The notes beneath the pieces were generated by a model. The model searched no databases, was not told the DNA's origin, and saw only the letters and a list, made by a program, of their open reading frames with translations. Below are positions 44,379 to 54,468 of a DNA stretch of 57,295 bases, in pieces (the stretch's first letter is position 1; every line of letters starts with the position of its first letter). The DNA lies in NCBI RefSeq assembly GCF_002001005.1, contig NZ_MUNX01000100.1, positions 1 to 57,295 on the forward strand, given 5' to 3'. Source of the DNA: Flavobacterium sp. A45 (GTDB taxonomy: Bacteria > Bacteroidota > Bacteroidia > Flavobacteriales > Flavobacteriaceae). Both the position numbers and the translations under genes were made by a program.

Positions 44379-45665
44379 TTATTTTATAAATTCTAAGGTT
44401 CGCTCCAAAGCCATTCCTCTGGATCCTTTGATGAGTATCATATTATTTTCAAATTTTTTATTTTTAATGATCTCTGAAAAAGCATCAAAGCTTTCAAAGA
44501 AAAAGAAATTTGATTGATTTGCTTTATTCTGATAAAAATCTTTCCCAATGAAATAACAAGTAATGTCCTTTTGCTTCAAGAGCAAATCAACAACCCCTTT
44601 ATGTTCCAACAAACTTTCGTTACCCAACTCAAACATATCCCCAAGAAAAACAATTTTATTTTCCTTTTCCAAAAGAATGAAGTTTTCAATAGCTACTTTC
44701 ATACTGCTGGGATTTGCATTATAAGCATCTAGAATAATTTCATTTGTCCCTTTAGACATTAATTGTGATCTATTATTTTCTGGAATATAACTTTCCAGCG
44801 CTTCTTTAATATCGCTTTCCTCAACACCAAAATAAGTTCCTATAGCAATAGCCGCATTAATGTTATTTGCATTATACAACCCAATTAAATGAGTTGAAAT
44901 TATGTTTTGGGAATACGTTACAGAAACAAAAGGATTGGCTTCTATGCGAGTTATATTTACGTTAGCAGCATCTTTATTCACACCAAAAGAATACAACTGC
45001 ATCGCCTTAGTTTTTTCAACTTGAATAGGGTCTTCAAGATTCACAAATGCTAATTTATCGTTATTTAAAAGATAATGATACATTTCGCTCTTGCCTTTAA
45101 TAACCCCTTCAACACCTCCGAACCCTTCCAGATGAGCCTTTCCAAAATTGGTAATATATCCGTAATCAGGTTGCGCAATATCACATAGAAATTCTATCTC
45201 TTTTTGATGATTAGCCCCCATTTCAACTATTCCCATTTCGGTATACTCGTCAAACGACAATAGGGTTAAGGGTACACCGATATGATTATTTAAATTACCA
45301 ATAGTAGCTTTCGTTTTGAACTTTCTTGAAAGCACCACATTAATCAACTCTTTTGTAGTTGTTTTTCCATTACTCCCTGTAAGAGCAATTATGGGTAATT
45401 TCAAATGATTCCTATGAAATTTAGCCAATTCCTGCAAAGCAACTAAACTATTTTCAACCAAGACAGTTCTCTCGTCTATATAATACTCTTTATCATCTAT
45501 TATTACATAGGATGCTCCTTTTTCAAGAGCTTCTTTTGCAAAAGTATTAGCGTCAAAATTTTCTCCTTTTATTGCCACAAAAAAAGAGTTCGTTCCAATT
45601 TTACGTGTGTCAATTGAAACCGAATTGCATTTCAAAAACAAACTATGAATGTATTTAATATCCAT
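44379..45665 (-). CDS. murF: UDP-N-acetylmuramoyl-tripeptide--D-alanyl-D-alanine ligase
   Basis: The 428-residue protein is a Mur ligase with an N-terminal substrate domain (VSIDTRKIGTNSFFVAIKG), the central ATPase with P-loop GSNGKTT (97-103) and EMGANHQKEI, and a C-terminal domain with ILDAYNANPSSMK and FLGDMFELG. The AYNANPSSM motif separates MurF from MurE. It adds D-Ala-D-Ala to the peptidoglycan precursor in the cytoplasm. It lies downstream of gldJ on the same strand, with a terminator between them. Confidence 0.95.
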   Translation of the reverse strand: MDIKYIHSLFLKCNSVSIDTRKIGTNSFFVAIKGENFDANTFAKEALEKGASYVIIDDKEYYIDERTVLVENSLVALQELAKFHRNHLKLPIIALTGSNGKTTTKELINVVLSRKFKTKATIGNLNNHIGVPLTLLSFDEYTEMGIVEMGANHQKEIEFLCDIAQPDYGYITNFGKAHLEGFGGVEGVIKGKSEMYHYLLNNDKLAFVNLEDPIQVEKTKAMQLYSFGVNKDAANVNITRIEANPFVSVTYSQNIISTHLIGLYNANNINAAIAIGTYFGVEESDIKEALESYIPENNRSQLMSKGTNEIILDAYNANPSSMKVAIENFILLEKENKIVFLGDMFELGNESLLEHKGVVDLLLKQKDITCYFIGKDFYQNKANQSNFFFFESFDAFSEIIKNKKFENNMILIKGSRGMALERTLEFIK

Positions 45666-45685
45666 ATAAATATAGTTTAAAAAAT

Positions 45686-45710
45686 AAAAGCCCTAATGAA
45701 AGGGCTTTTA
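45686..45710 (-). terminator. Terminator of gldJ
   Basis: AAAAGCCCT (45686-45694) pairs with AGGGCTTTT (45701-45709). On the minus strand it is followed by T-rich sequence, 20 bases past the gldJ stop. Confidence 0.75.
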
Positions 45711-45730
45711 TTGTATTGTATATAAAAAAT

Positions 45731-47431
45731 TTAATTTCTTGGTGATTTTTTTGTGTTTGATTTAGAACCAACTCTAGACATAGCACATCTGAATCCGATG
45801 TAATCTGTTGCCATATCTTGAGGGAAGAATCTTCTTTGTGCTGGATCCAACCAATAAGCTCTGTCTCTCCATGAACCTCCTTTGTAAACACGAACTGCAT
45901 CATTTATCAAAGTAGTTCTTTTACTAGACTTATCGTATTTTCTTTCCATATTTCCTAAACTGTCAATTTTCACATTGTGCTTAGGAGCATTGTACATATT
46001 TTCTTTGTCTGAAGTTTTTGCTTTATCAGCATCTGCTCCACCAAACCTATAATATTTACTAGATTGCTTATCACCATCTCTGTAATTAATATTATCACTT
46101 GTGCTGAAATTTTGTCTCAAATATGTTTCATTTTCGTCAACTGGAACTTGAGCAATTTCCCCTGCCAAATTTCTCGGTACTAATTTACCGTTACTCAATG
46201 TATCAAAAACAATATTCTTATTAGTGATTACTTCAATTTTTCCGTCTTTACCAATTTTATTTTTGGTATAAACGTTACCTCTAAAATAGTTAAAATCATT
46301 AGTCTCAACATCAACAATTGGTCTGTAAACATCGGCAACCCATTCTGATACGTTACCAGCCATGTCATATAATCCAAAATCATTTGCTGGATAACTTTTT
46401 ACAGCATTTGTTATATCGGCTCCATCATCAGACCAACCTGCAATTCCTCCGTAATCTCCATTACCTTGTTTGAAGTTAGCCAATTGAAATCCTTTGTTTG
46501 ATCTTTTTCCAGAACGAGTATAACTTCCAGACCAAGGATATTTCTTTTGTCCTTTGTAGATGTTATATTCTCTTTGACCAACATCAGCTGCTGCTGCATA
46601 TTCCCACTCCGATTCGGTTGGAAGTCTGTATTCTGGCAATAATATTCCAGATGACCTTTGTGCATATACATTTTTCTCTTCAACCACATTGCCGTTTTTG
46701 TCTGGTTTTGGACCTTTTTTAGAAGCTCCTTTACCTTTCAAAAGGATTTCCTCATTCCCTCCGTAAGTCAACGTAGGCGCTGCTAAATAAGTTTCAGTAT
46801 TAAAATTACTCTCAGCTGTAACGTCTAATGACTTAGCATTCTTCTTTAAATATCCGTTTTTTTCCAAAACAGCTTCGTTTACACGATCAGTTCTCCATTT
46901 ACTAAATTCAACAGCTTGCACCCAATTTACCCCTACAACAGGATAGTTGGCATAAGCAGGATGTCTTAAATAGTTATTTGTCATTGTTTCGTTATAACCC
47001 AATCTGTTTCTCCAAACAAGTGTATCAGGTGAAGCACCTTCGTAAATGTTTTTATAGTTTTCTTCTGTTGGAGGATAGACCTTTTTCAACCATTCAAGGT
47101 ATTCAAGGTACATTAAGTTGGTAACTTCTGTTTCGTCCATATAAAAAGACATAACATGTTGTTGATTTGGAATATTATTCCAATCATGCATTACATCGTC
47201 TTGAACCAATCCTCTTGTAAAAGTTCCTCCTTCTACAAATACCAATCCAGGCCCAGTTTCCTGTGTTTTATGTGCTGAACCTTTTGCAAAACCGCCTTTA
47301 GAACTGCTTACATTCCAACCTGTACCTCTCGAGGCACTTTCGGATTTAGATTTTTTGCTACAACTAGCTAGTCCTAATACCAATGCCAGGGATAGCATTA
47401 TCTTTAAGGGGATAGTTTTATTTACTTTCAT
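45731..47431 (-). CDS. gldJ: Gliding motility lipoprotein GldJ
   Basis: The protein has 566 residues from the chosen ATG. It has a lipobox (LGLASCSKK) and a formylglycine-generating-enzyme-like fold: FVEGGTFTRG, MDETEVTNLMYLEYLEWL, YRLPTESEWEYAA, YDMAGNVSEWVADVYRP, and near the end VYKGGSWRDRAYWLDP and IGFRCAMS. This is the GldJ/GldK type, and the position next to porU and porV matches gldJ in Flavobacterium. It is needed for gliding and type IX secretion. The frame is open 13 codons further upstream (47470), but the lipoprotein signal starts at Met 47431. Confidence 0.93.
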   Translation of the reverse strand: MKVNKTIPLKIMLSLALVLGLASCSKKSKSESASRGTGWNVSSSKGGFAKGSAHKTQETGPGLVFVEGGTFTRGLVQDDVMHDWNNIPNQQHVMSFYMDETEVTNLMYLEYLEWLKKVYPPTEENYKNIYEGASPDTLVWRNRLGYNETMTNNYLRHPAYANYPVVGVNWVQAVEFSKWRTDRVNEAVLEKNGYLKKNAKSLDVTAESNFNTETYLAAPTLTYGGNEEILLKGKGASKKGPKPDKNGNVVEEKNVYAQRSSGILLPEYRLPTESEWEYAAAADVGQREYNIYKGQKKYPWSGSYTRSGKRSNKGFQLANFKQGNGDYGGIAGWSDDGADITNAVKSYPANDFGLYDMAGNVSEWVADVYRPIVDVETNDFNYFRGNVYTKNKIGKDGKIEVITNKNIVFDTLSNGKLVPRNLAGEIAQVPVDENETYLRQNFSTSDNINYRDGDKQSSKYYRFGGADADKAKTSDKENMYNAPKHNVKIDSLGNMERKYDKSSKRTTLINDAVRVYKGGSWRDRAYWLDPAQRRFFPQDMATDYIGFRCAMSRVGSKSNTKKSPRN

Positions 47432-47647
47432 AGTTTCTAGTAGGTGATTATTAAAATTTAGGTTGCGCAATGTAATAATTAAACATTAAATCACAAAACC
47501 CTTTCTTAACTTTAATTTTTTTTGTTTTAACGGATGTAATAAAAACGCAAAATTATATTTTTTATTACATAAAACAACGAAAATGACATTTAATATTTTT
47601 TATTTACTTTTAGCAATTATTCCCAAAACACTTTGCTACTTAATTCA

Positions 47648-50600
47648 ATGAAAAATCTCGTATTTTGTTTCATTCTTTTGCTCCCTATTATAACTTTTGC
47701 CCAAGTAAAAGGAGATATAAACATTGATTGGATAGAAAATAACAATACAACTTCCAGTACCAAATCCCAAACACCAAGTTTCAAAGGAAACAGTTATTTT
47801 TATGATGGCTATTATCAATCTCTTTATTACAATTTAAATTTAAAAACTGCTACTGCTTTAGACGAAAACAGCATTCAAATTTATAATGTGGTTTATGAGT
47901 CCATAACAGCATCCACCCTTGGAAATTTGAACACTTCTACAATTCCTTCAGCTATAAAAACTGTCCTGATAACAATAAACTCAAGAAATACTCTTCAAAA
48001 CTTTCTCAGAATATCACCAATAATCAAAGAAGCTTCTGGCTACAAAAGAATTAAATCCTTTTCATACGCCATAAATAGTGGATCTTCGAGAAAAAGCGTT
48101 TCTACAAAAAACAAAGCGAGTATTACAAATTCCGTTTTAGCTTCAGGAGATTGGTATCGTTTCTATATAGAAAAATCAGGTGTTTATAAAATTTCTTTAA
48201 ACTTTTTAAAGGAACTAGGATTGAATTTAAATGGAATTGATCCAAAAAAAATTAAGATATATGGTAATGGCGGAAAAATGCTGCCATTAGCGAATGACAC
48301 TTTTTACCAAGCTGATTTAGCCGAAAATGCTATCCAAATTCAAGGAGAAAGCGATGGTGTCTTTAACAATGATGATTATATATTATTTTATGGTGAGGGA
48401 ATTTACAATTGGAATGACGAAAGTCAAACCAATCTGAATTTGTACGATTCAAAATCCTATTACTATATCACGGCAGAAGGAGACAATGGTAAGAGAATGT
48501 TGAATATGCAACAGCCTGCAACTGCAAGCACTTTAAATATTTCAACATACGACGACTATCAATTTCACGAAGTCGATTTAACAAACATTGCTCAAGTGGG
48601 AAGGCAGTGGGTTGGCGAATCATTTGACATTAATCAGGACCAAGAATTTTCATTTGATTATCCAAATATAGACTCATCAGTACCCGTTAAATTAAATGCT
48701 TCATTGGCATCGGCAGCCTACACTCCTACTTCGTTTAAAATTATGGCCAATGGCCTTGATATAGGTAATGTGCCATTTTCTGCATTAAACACCAATTCAG
48801 ATATACAATATTTCAATGGTGCACTCCCAAACAATACAACTTTTGCAGGTAGTTCAAATATAAAAATCAAGTTATCCTATAACAACAATGGAGTGCCTGG
48901 ATCCAAAGGCTTTCTGGATTACATTCAATTAAAAGCAAAAAGTAAACTACAGGGATTCGGAAAGCAATTTCATTTTCAATATGACTTATCCAATTCAAGC
49001 CTTGGAGTCATATCGTATAATTTTTCAAATGCTGCTGCTATTTCTCAAATTTGGGATGTAACTGATATATATAATGTATCAAAAATCGAAAACAGCAACC
49101 AAAGTGCATTTTCATTCAAAGCTAATCTTGGAGAACTTAGGAAATATATCGCTATTGACCCGAATGACTATTATTCTCCATTAAAAGAAAGTAAATCAAA
49201 AATAGCCAATTCAAATATAAAAGGCACGGTTTTTAAAAACACTCAAGGTCAATTTCAAGATATTGATTATGTAATTATTACTCCCGACATTTTAAAATCC
49301 CAAGCAGAGAAGCTGGCTAATTTTCACAGAGTAAATTCTAATTTAAATACAAAAGTTATTACTCTTGAATCCATTTATCAAGAGTTTGCATCAGGAAAAC
49401 AAGACATTGCCGCGATAAGAAACTGTATTAAATATATTTACAATAATGCTTCATCTACAGAGAAAAGAGTACGATATGTCAATCTCTTTGGTGATGCTTC
49501 ATTTGACTATAAAAAAAGAATAACCAACAATACTAATATTGTACCTATATATGAATCATTAACGAGCAACACTATTGGAGAGGCTTCATTTGCGTCCGAT
49601 GATTTTTATTGTCTAATGGATGATTCCGAAGGAAACATTACTACATTTTACGGAGGAATGGATATCGCTGCTGGTAGAATGTTGGTTAGCACCACTACTC
49701 AAGCTGAGGAAATGGTAAATAAAGTCATCGAATATTACAACAAAAAGGCCTACGGAAGCTGGAGAAACAACTATGTCACTCTCTCTGATGATTCAGACAA
49801 ATCTACTGATGCATCTTTGCAATCTAGACAGAACACTCTTGCCGACGAAATCACTCTACAAAAACCTTTTTTGAATGTCTCGAAAATATTTTTAGACTCT
49901 TACACACAGGAAGCCTCTGCTGGTGGAGAAAGATATCCTAAAGCAAAATCTGAATTTTATAACGAATTTGAAAAAGGAGCATTGGTCTTTAATTATTTGG
50001 GGCATGGCGGAGAAGATGGTTTGGCAAGCGAAAGACTTTGGGATAAAGCAGACAGCCAAAGCCTAAGTAATCAATACAAGTACCCGTTATTTATTACAAT
50101 TACTTGCGAATTTTCTCGTTTTGACAATCCCACAAGACCTACAGCCGGCGAATACATATATTGGAATTCAAAAGGCGGGGCTATTTCTTTAGTTTCTACA
50201 ATTCGTTCCATTGGACAATTCAGTGCTGAAAATTTCAATGATTTTTTTGCGAAAAACCTTTTATCTTATGGTTCCAATCAATACGTTTCTATAGCAGAAG
50301 CTTTAAGAATATCTAAAAACGAAAACCCAAATACCGCAACAAACGTAGTCCTTTATCTTGGCGATCCAGCTATATTTCTGGCCATCCCCAAACCAAAAGT
50401 AGTATTGACCAAAGTGAATGATGTGCCCGTAAATCAATCGATTCCAGATTTTAAATCATTAGCAAAAATGAAAATAACTGGAGAAATAACAGACGAGAAT
50501 AATCTTCCTTTAACCAACTATAATGGTATTTTATCAACCATTCTATTTGACAAAAAAATAACAAAAAGCACTTTAAACAATGATGGTTATAGTCCACCGA

Positions 50601-51475
50601 TAAACTTCACTACTTTGGGCGGGGCTATTTTTAGGGGAAATGCATCTGTTACCAATGGTCAATTTGAATATAGTTTTATAGTACCAAAAGACATTCGCAT
50701 TCCTTTAGACAACGGAAAACTGAGTTTTTATGCTCAAAAGAGTGAATTACTTGAAGATGTTACGGGTTACGACACTACAATTAAAGTCGGAGGTGTAAAT
50801 GAAAATGCAGTAGCAGACAATAATAGTCCAAAAGTGAAGTTATATATGAATGATGAGACTTTTGTATCTGGTGGAATTACCAACGATTCTCCAATATTTA
50901 TTGCATATATGGAAGACGAAAGTGGCATCAATACAGCTGGAGGAATTGGTCATGATATTGTAGCTGTATTGGATGGTGATGTAAGCAATCCTTTTATTTT
51001 GAATGATTATTATCAAACTGAATTGGATAATTTTACAAAAGGAAATTTACATTTTCCCTTCCGAAATCTAAAAGCTGGTTTACACACTATTACTTTTACA
51101 GTTTGGGATGTTTACAATAATGCAACAACATTAGAAATGCAGTTTTTAGTAATTGGTGATGAATCCATCTCACTTACAAATGTTTTGAACTATCCCAATC
51201 CATGTATAAATTACACTGAGTTTTGGTTTTCTCACAATAAACCAAACGAACCTTTGGAGGTACAAGTACAAGTGCTAACAATAACCGGAAAAGTAGTTTG
51301 GACAAAAAACCAAACCATTACAACTTCAGGTTTTTTATCACGCGAAATAACTTGGGATACTCGGGATGATTTTGGAAATAAAATTGGGAAAGGCGTTTAT
51401 GTTTATAAATTAACGGTAAAATCATCTCTTTCTAATAAGAAGATTGAAAAGCATGAAAAACTTGTAATTCTTTAA
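47648..51475 (+). CDS. porU: Type IX secretion system sortase PorU
   Basis: The 1275-residue protein has a signal peptide (KNLVFCFILLLPIITFAQ) and a long N-terminal region. The gingipain-like C25 peptidase domain carries His786 in YLGHGGEDG and Cys820 in TITCEFSRF. The C-terminal part ends in a type A-like secretion domain (LNYPNPCINYTEFWF, WDTRDDFGNKIGKGVYVY). PorU removes the C-terminal signal of secreted cargo and joins the cargo to surface lipopolysaccharide. The upstream in-frame Met at 47633 does not fit the signal peptide. It is divergent from gldJ and followed after 59 bases by porV. Confidence 0.95.
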   Translation: MKNLVFCFILLLPIITFAQVKGDINIDWIENNNTTSSTKSQTPSFKGNSYFYDGYYQSLYYNLNLKTATALDENSIQIYNVVYESITASTLGNLNTSTIPSAIKTVLITINSRNTLQNFLRISPIIKEASGYKRIKSFSYAINSGSSRKSVSTKNKASITNSVLASGDWYRFYIEKSGVYKISLNFLKELGLNLNGIDPKKIKIYGNGGKMLPLANDTFYQADLAENAIQIQGESDGVFNNDDYILFYGEGIYNWNDESQTNLNLYDSKSYYYITAEGDNGKRMLNMQQPATASTLNISTYDDYQFHEVDLTNIAQVGRQWVGESFDINQDQEFSFDYPNIDSSVPVKLNASLASAAYTPTSFKIMANGLDIGNVPFSALNTNSDIQYFNGALPNNTTFAGSSNIKIKLSYNNNGVPGSKGFLDYIQLKAKSKLQGFGKQFHFQYDLSNSSLGVISYNFSNAAAISQIWDVTDIYNVSKIENSNQSAFSFKANLGELRKYIAIDPNDYYSPLKESKSKIANSNIKGTVFKNTQGQFQDIDYVIITPDILKSQAEKLANFHRVNSNLNTKVITLESIYQEFASGKQDIAAIRNCIKYIYNNASSTEKRVRYVNLFGDASFDYKKRITNNTNIVPIYESLTSNTIGEASFASDDFYCLMDDSEGNITTFYGGMDIAAGRMLVSTTTQAEEMVNKVIEYYNKKAYGSWRNNYVTLSDDSDKSTDASLQSRQNTLADEITLQKPFLNVSKIFLDSYTQEASAGGERYPKAKSEFYNEFEKGALVFNYLGHGGEDGLASERLWDKADSQSLSNQYKYPLFITITCEFSRFDNPTRPTAGEYIYWNSKGGAISLVSTIRSIGQFSAENFNDFFAKNLLSYGSNQYVSIAEALRISKNENPNTATNVVLYLGDPAIFLAIPKPKVVLTKVNDVPVNQSIPDFKSLAKMKITGEITDENNLPLTNYNGILSTILFDKKITKSTLNNDGYSPPINFTTLGGAIFRGNASVTNGQFEYSFIVPKDIRIPLDNGKLSFYAQKSELLEDVTGYDTTIKVGGVNENAVADNNSPKVKLYMNDETFVSGGITNDSPIFIAYMEDESGINTAGGIGHDIVAVLDGDVSNPFILNDYYQTELDNFTKGNLHFPFRNLKAGLHTITFTVWDVYNNATTLEMQFLVIGDESISLTNVLNYPNPCINYTEFWFSHNKPNEPLEVQVQVLTITGKVVWTKNQTITTSGFLSREITWDTRDDFGNKIGKGVYVYKLTVKSSLSNKKIEKHEKLVIL

Positions 51476-51534
51476 AAATTGTGTTTCTTTAAAAATATAG
51501 TATATTTACCCTAAATTAAATTTTATTTTAAATA

Positions 51535-52698
51535 ATGAAAAGAGCCATTTTACTGATTATATTTTTATATAATTTTAATTTTATTCATGCCCAGGAAAAC
51601 GTAATTACAACAGCTGTGCCTTTCCTTTTGGTGGCTTCAGATGCTAGATCTGCAGGTATGGGCGACAATGGTGTTGCGTCATCAACAGATACCTTTTCTC
51701 AACAATGGAATCCTTCAAAATACGCGTTTGCTAACGACCAACAAGGCTTTTCATTAAGTTACACTCCCTATTTGACAGATTTAGTAAACGACATTTCATT
51801 AGCACAAATAACCTACTATAATAGATATAGCGACAAAAGTTCTTTTGCTGGTAGTTTCCGTTATTTTGGTTTGGGTGATATTGAATTAAGGACAGATTTT
51901 GACAGCCAAGTTGTACTTGTCTCTCCAAATGAATTTGCTTTTGATTTATCTTATGCCTTAAAATTGAGCGAAAAATTCTCAATGGCAGTAGCTGGCCGTT
52001 ACATAAATTCCAACCTAAAAGTAGCTACTGATAATAATGATGCTACCTCTTCAAGTAGTTTTGCTGTGGATGTGGCCGGGTTTTTTCAATCAGAAGAAAT
52101 TGCGTATACCGATTTTAACGGCCGATGGAGAGCCGGGTTTAATTTCCAGAATATGGGACCTAAAATGAGCTATGATAATGATGACATAAGTGCTAATTTT
52201 CTGCCTGCCAACATGAAACTAGGTGGAGGATTTGATTTTATTTTAGACGAATACAACAAAGTAGCTGTAAATTTGGAAGTCAGTAAATTAATGGTTCCTA
52301 CCCCACAAAATCCCGATTTAAACGGCGATGGCAACATCACACCTGAAGAAGAGCAACAAAACAGAGATGATTATCAATCCATTAATTGGTTCTCAGGTAT
52401 GTTCCAATCATTTACTGATGCTCCAGGTGGATTTAGTGAAGAACTAAAAGAAGTGACCTATTCCATAGGATCAGAATATGTATATCAAGATTCATTTTCA
52501 TTTCGTGCTGGATATTTCCACGAAAGTCCAGATAAAGGGGCGAGAGAATTTTTCTCGCTTGGAGCGGGTTTTAAATACAGCTCTGTCAAAATTGATGTTT
52601 CCTATTTGTTTTCAGCGTCTAAAATTCAAAATCCACTGGAAAATACATTACGTTTCTCTTTGACATTCAATTTTGGAGAGAAATATGAAAGTTTTTAA
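51535..52698 (+). CDS. porV: Type IX secretion system outer membrane protein PorV
   Basis: The 387-residue protein has a signal peptide (about 1-19, ending IHAQ). The opening VPFLLVASDARSAGMGDNGV is typical of PorV/LptO, and an FadL-like beta-barrel ends in LRFSLTFNFG. PorV carries folded cargo to the PorU attachment complex at the outer membrane. A small acidic insertion (NPDLNGDGNITPEEEQQ) looks like a calcium-binding loop. It follows porU directly and ends at a terminator. Confidence 0.95.
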   Translation: MKRAILLIIFLYNFNFIHAQENVITTAVPFLLVASDARSAGMGDNGVASSTDTFSQQWNPSKYAFANDQQGFSLSYTPYLTDLVNDISLAQITYYNRYSDKSSFAGSFRYFGLGDIELRTDFDSQVVLVSPNEFAFDLSYALKLSEKFSMAVAGRYINSNLKVATDNNDATSSSSFAVDVAGFFQSEEIAYTDFNGRWRAGFNFQNMGPKMSYDNDDISANFLPANMKLGGGFDFILDEYNKVAVNLEVSKLMVPTPQNPDLNGDGNITPEEEQQNRDDYQSINWFSGMFQSFTDAPGGFSEELKEVTYSIGSEYVYQDSFSFRAGYFHESPDKGAREFFSLGAGFKYSSVKIDVSYLFSASKIQNPLENTLRFSLTFNFGEKYESF

Positions 52699-52723
52699 TC
52701 TCCATTTTACTTTTATACAAAAC

Positions 52724-52762
52724 AAAAATCCAAACTTCACTATTTTGAAATTGGATTTTTTT
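52724..52762 (+). terminator. Terminator of porU-porV
   Basis: AAAAATCCAA (52724-52733) pairs with TTGGATTTTT (52751-52760), followed by T, 25 bases past the porV stop. Confidence 0.8.
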
Positions 52763-52817
52763 GTTTTTAATTCCATGTACATAACTAAAATATTTAATTA
52801 AGAAATAGCTTTAACTG

Positions 52818-53300
52818 ATGAAAGAAATAATAATCACTTCGACAATTACTGTTTTTGAAACCATTCAAGAATTACCTTTAGTTGAACAGAACTTAATGTT
52901 GAAAGCTATTGAAGTTAGAAAAAATGCTTATGCCCCTTATTCAAAATTTAGGGTTGGAGCAGCCATTCTTTTGGACAACGGTGAAGTTGTTGTTGGTTCT
53001 AATCAGGAAAATGCTGCATATCCTTCGGGGCTTTGTGCAGAACGGGTAGCTATTTTTTACGCAGGTGCTATTTATCCTGAAGCAATCATTTTAAAAATTG
53101 CAATTACCGCAGCCTCTGACAACAATAAAACAACAAGTCCCGTTCCTCCATGTGGAGCTTGCAGACAATCTATTGCAGAATATGAAATACGACAAGAATC
53201 CCCTATAGAAATCTATTACATGGGAGAAAGTGGATCGATTCATCAATCAGCATCTCTAAAAAACCTACTCCCTTTTATGTTTGATAACAAATTACTTTAA
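52818..53300 (+). CDS. cdd: Cytidine deaminase
   Basis: The 160-residue protein has APYSKFRVGAAIL, the zinc ligand and proton-shuttle motif CAE (GLCAERVAIF), and the second zinc motif PPCGACRQ. It converts cytidine and deoxycytidine to uridine forms in the cytoplasm (pyrimidine salvage). The length fits the small tetrameric class. It lies between the porUV and pdh units, with terminators on both sides, so it is transcribed alone. Confidence 0.94.
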   Translation: MKEIIITSTITVFETIQELPLVEQNLMLKAIEVRKNAYAPYSKFRVGAAILLDNGEVVVGSNQENAAYPSGLCAERVAIFYAGAIYPEAIILKIAITAASDNNKTTSPVPPCGACRQSIAEYEIRQESPIEIYYMGESGSIHQSASLKNLLPFMFDNKLL

Positions 53301-53302
53301 AA

Positions 53303-53337
53303 AAGAACTAAAAATTAGCTTTTAAATTTTAGTTCTT
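53303..53337 (+). terminator. Hairpin after cdd
   Basis: AAGAACTAAAA (53303-53313) pairs with TTTTAGTTCTT (53327-53337). There is no clear T run after it, so it is either a weak terminator or a palindromic site just before the pdhA promoter. Confidence 0.45.
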
Positions 53338-53350
53338 AGTAGGAATGTCT

Positions 53351-53462
53351 TATTTTTGCATCCCGACCCCTCTGGGGCGCAAATTTGTGGTGAGGAAACT
53401 ATTTTGCGTTACTAGGTCATGATTGATAAAACAATAACACTTAAGCAAAAGAATTATTTCAG
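53351..53462 (+). promoter_or_regulatory. pdhA promoter (-7 box) and structured leader
   Basis: TATTTTTG (53351-53358) is a perfect TAnnTTTG -7 box. The roughly 100-base leader can fold: CCCC/GGGG (53367-53370 with 53374-53377), then CGCAAA (53378-53383) with TTTGCG (53403-53408). GACC at 53365 could alternatively pair with GGTC at 53415. G+C is locally raised compared with the flanks. Confidence 0.5.
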
Positions 53463-54461
53463 ATGAAAGAAGTTACAAAAGAAGTTTATTTAAAGTGGTA
53501 TGAAGACATGCTGCTTTGGAGAAAGTTTGAAGACAAACTTGCAGCATTATACATTCAGCAAAAAGTTAGAGGTTTTCTACACTTATATAATGGTCAAGAA
53601 GCTGTTTTAGCAGGAGCTTTACATGCTATGGATTTGACAAAAGACAAAATGATTACTGCATACAGAAATCACGTTCAGCCAATTGGTATGGGTGTAGATC
53701 CAAGACGTGTGATGGCAGAACTTTTAGGAAAAGCAACTGGAACATCTAAAGGAATGGGTGGATCAATGCATATCTTTTCTAAAGAACATCGTTTTTATGG
53801 CGGACACGGAATTGTAGGTGGTCAGATTCCATTGGGAGCAGGTTTAGCATTTGGTGACAAATATAACGGAACTGGCGGAGTAACCATGACTTACTTTGGA
53901 GATGGTGCTGCGCGTCAAGGTTCATTGCACGAAGCTTTCAACATGGCAATGTTATGGAAACTTCCAGTAGTTTTCATAGTAGAAAATAATGGATATGCAA
54001 TGGGAACTTCTGTAGAAAGAACAGCAAATCATACTGATATTTGGAAACTAGGTTTAGGTTACGAAATGCCATGTGGACCAGTTGACGGAATGAATCCTGT
54101 AAAAGTTGCTGAAGCAATGACTGAAGCAATTGACAGAGCAAGACGCGGGGACGGACCAACATTTCTTGAAATGAAAACCTACCGTTACAGAGGACACTCT
54201 ATGTCTGATGCGCAATTATACCGCTCTAAAGAAGAAGTTGAAGAATACAAAAAAATAGATCCAATCACTCAAGTTTTGGATGTGATTTTAGATCAAAAAT
54301 ACGCTACAGAAGAAGAAATAGAAGTAATTGATCAAAGAGTAAAAGATCTAGTTGAAGAATGTGTTCAATTTGCTGAAGAATCTCCTTACCCAGAAATCCA
54401 ACAATTGTACGACGTAGTGTACGACCAAGAAAACTATCCATTCACACCTCATAAATTATAA
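53463..54461 (+). CDS. pdhA: Pyruvate dehydrogenase E1 component, alpha subunit
   Basis: The 332-residue protein has RGFLHLYNGQEAVLAGAL, the phosphorylation-loop equivalent YRGHSMSD, and the thiamine diphosphate motif starting GDGAARQGSLHEAFNMA and ending VENN. This is the E1-alpha of the alpha2beta2 class. It decarboxylates pyruvate and hands the acetyl group to the lipoyl groups of E2. The E2 gene follows 7 bases later. The E1-beta gene is not in the window, so the complex is encoded in at least two places. Confidence 0.95.
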   Translation: MKEVTKEVYLKWYEDMLLWRKFEDKLAALYIQQKVRGFLHLYNGQEAVLAGALHAMDLTKDKMITAYRNHVQPIGMGVDPRRVMAELLGKATGTSKGMGGSMHIFSKEHRFYGGHGIVGGQIPLGAGLAFGDKYNGTGGVTMTYFGDGAARQGSLHEAFNMAMLWKLPVVFIVENNGYAMGTSVERTANHTDIWKLGLGYEMPCGPVDGMNPVKVAEAMTEAIDRARRGDGPTFLEMKTYRYRGHSMSDAQLYRSKEEVEEYKKIDPITQVLDVILDQKYATEEEIEVIDQRVKDLVEECVQFAEESPYPEIQQLYDVVYDQENYPFTPHKL

Positions 54462-54468
54462 ATCAATT

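Noticed and set aside
45731..47431. GldJ considered as a sulfatase-modifying (formylglycine-generating) enzyme
   Set aside because: The fold is shared, but the lipoprotein signal, length and position beside porU/porV identify GldJ, and no sulfatase gene is present in the window.
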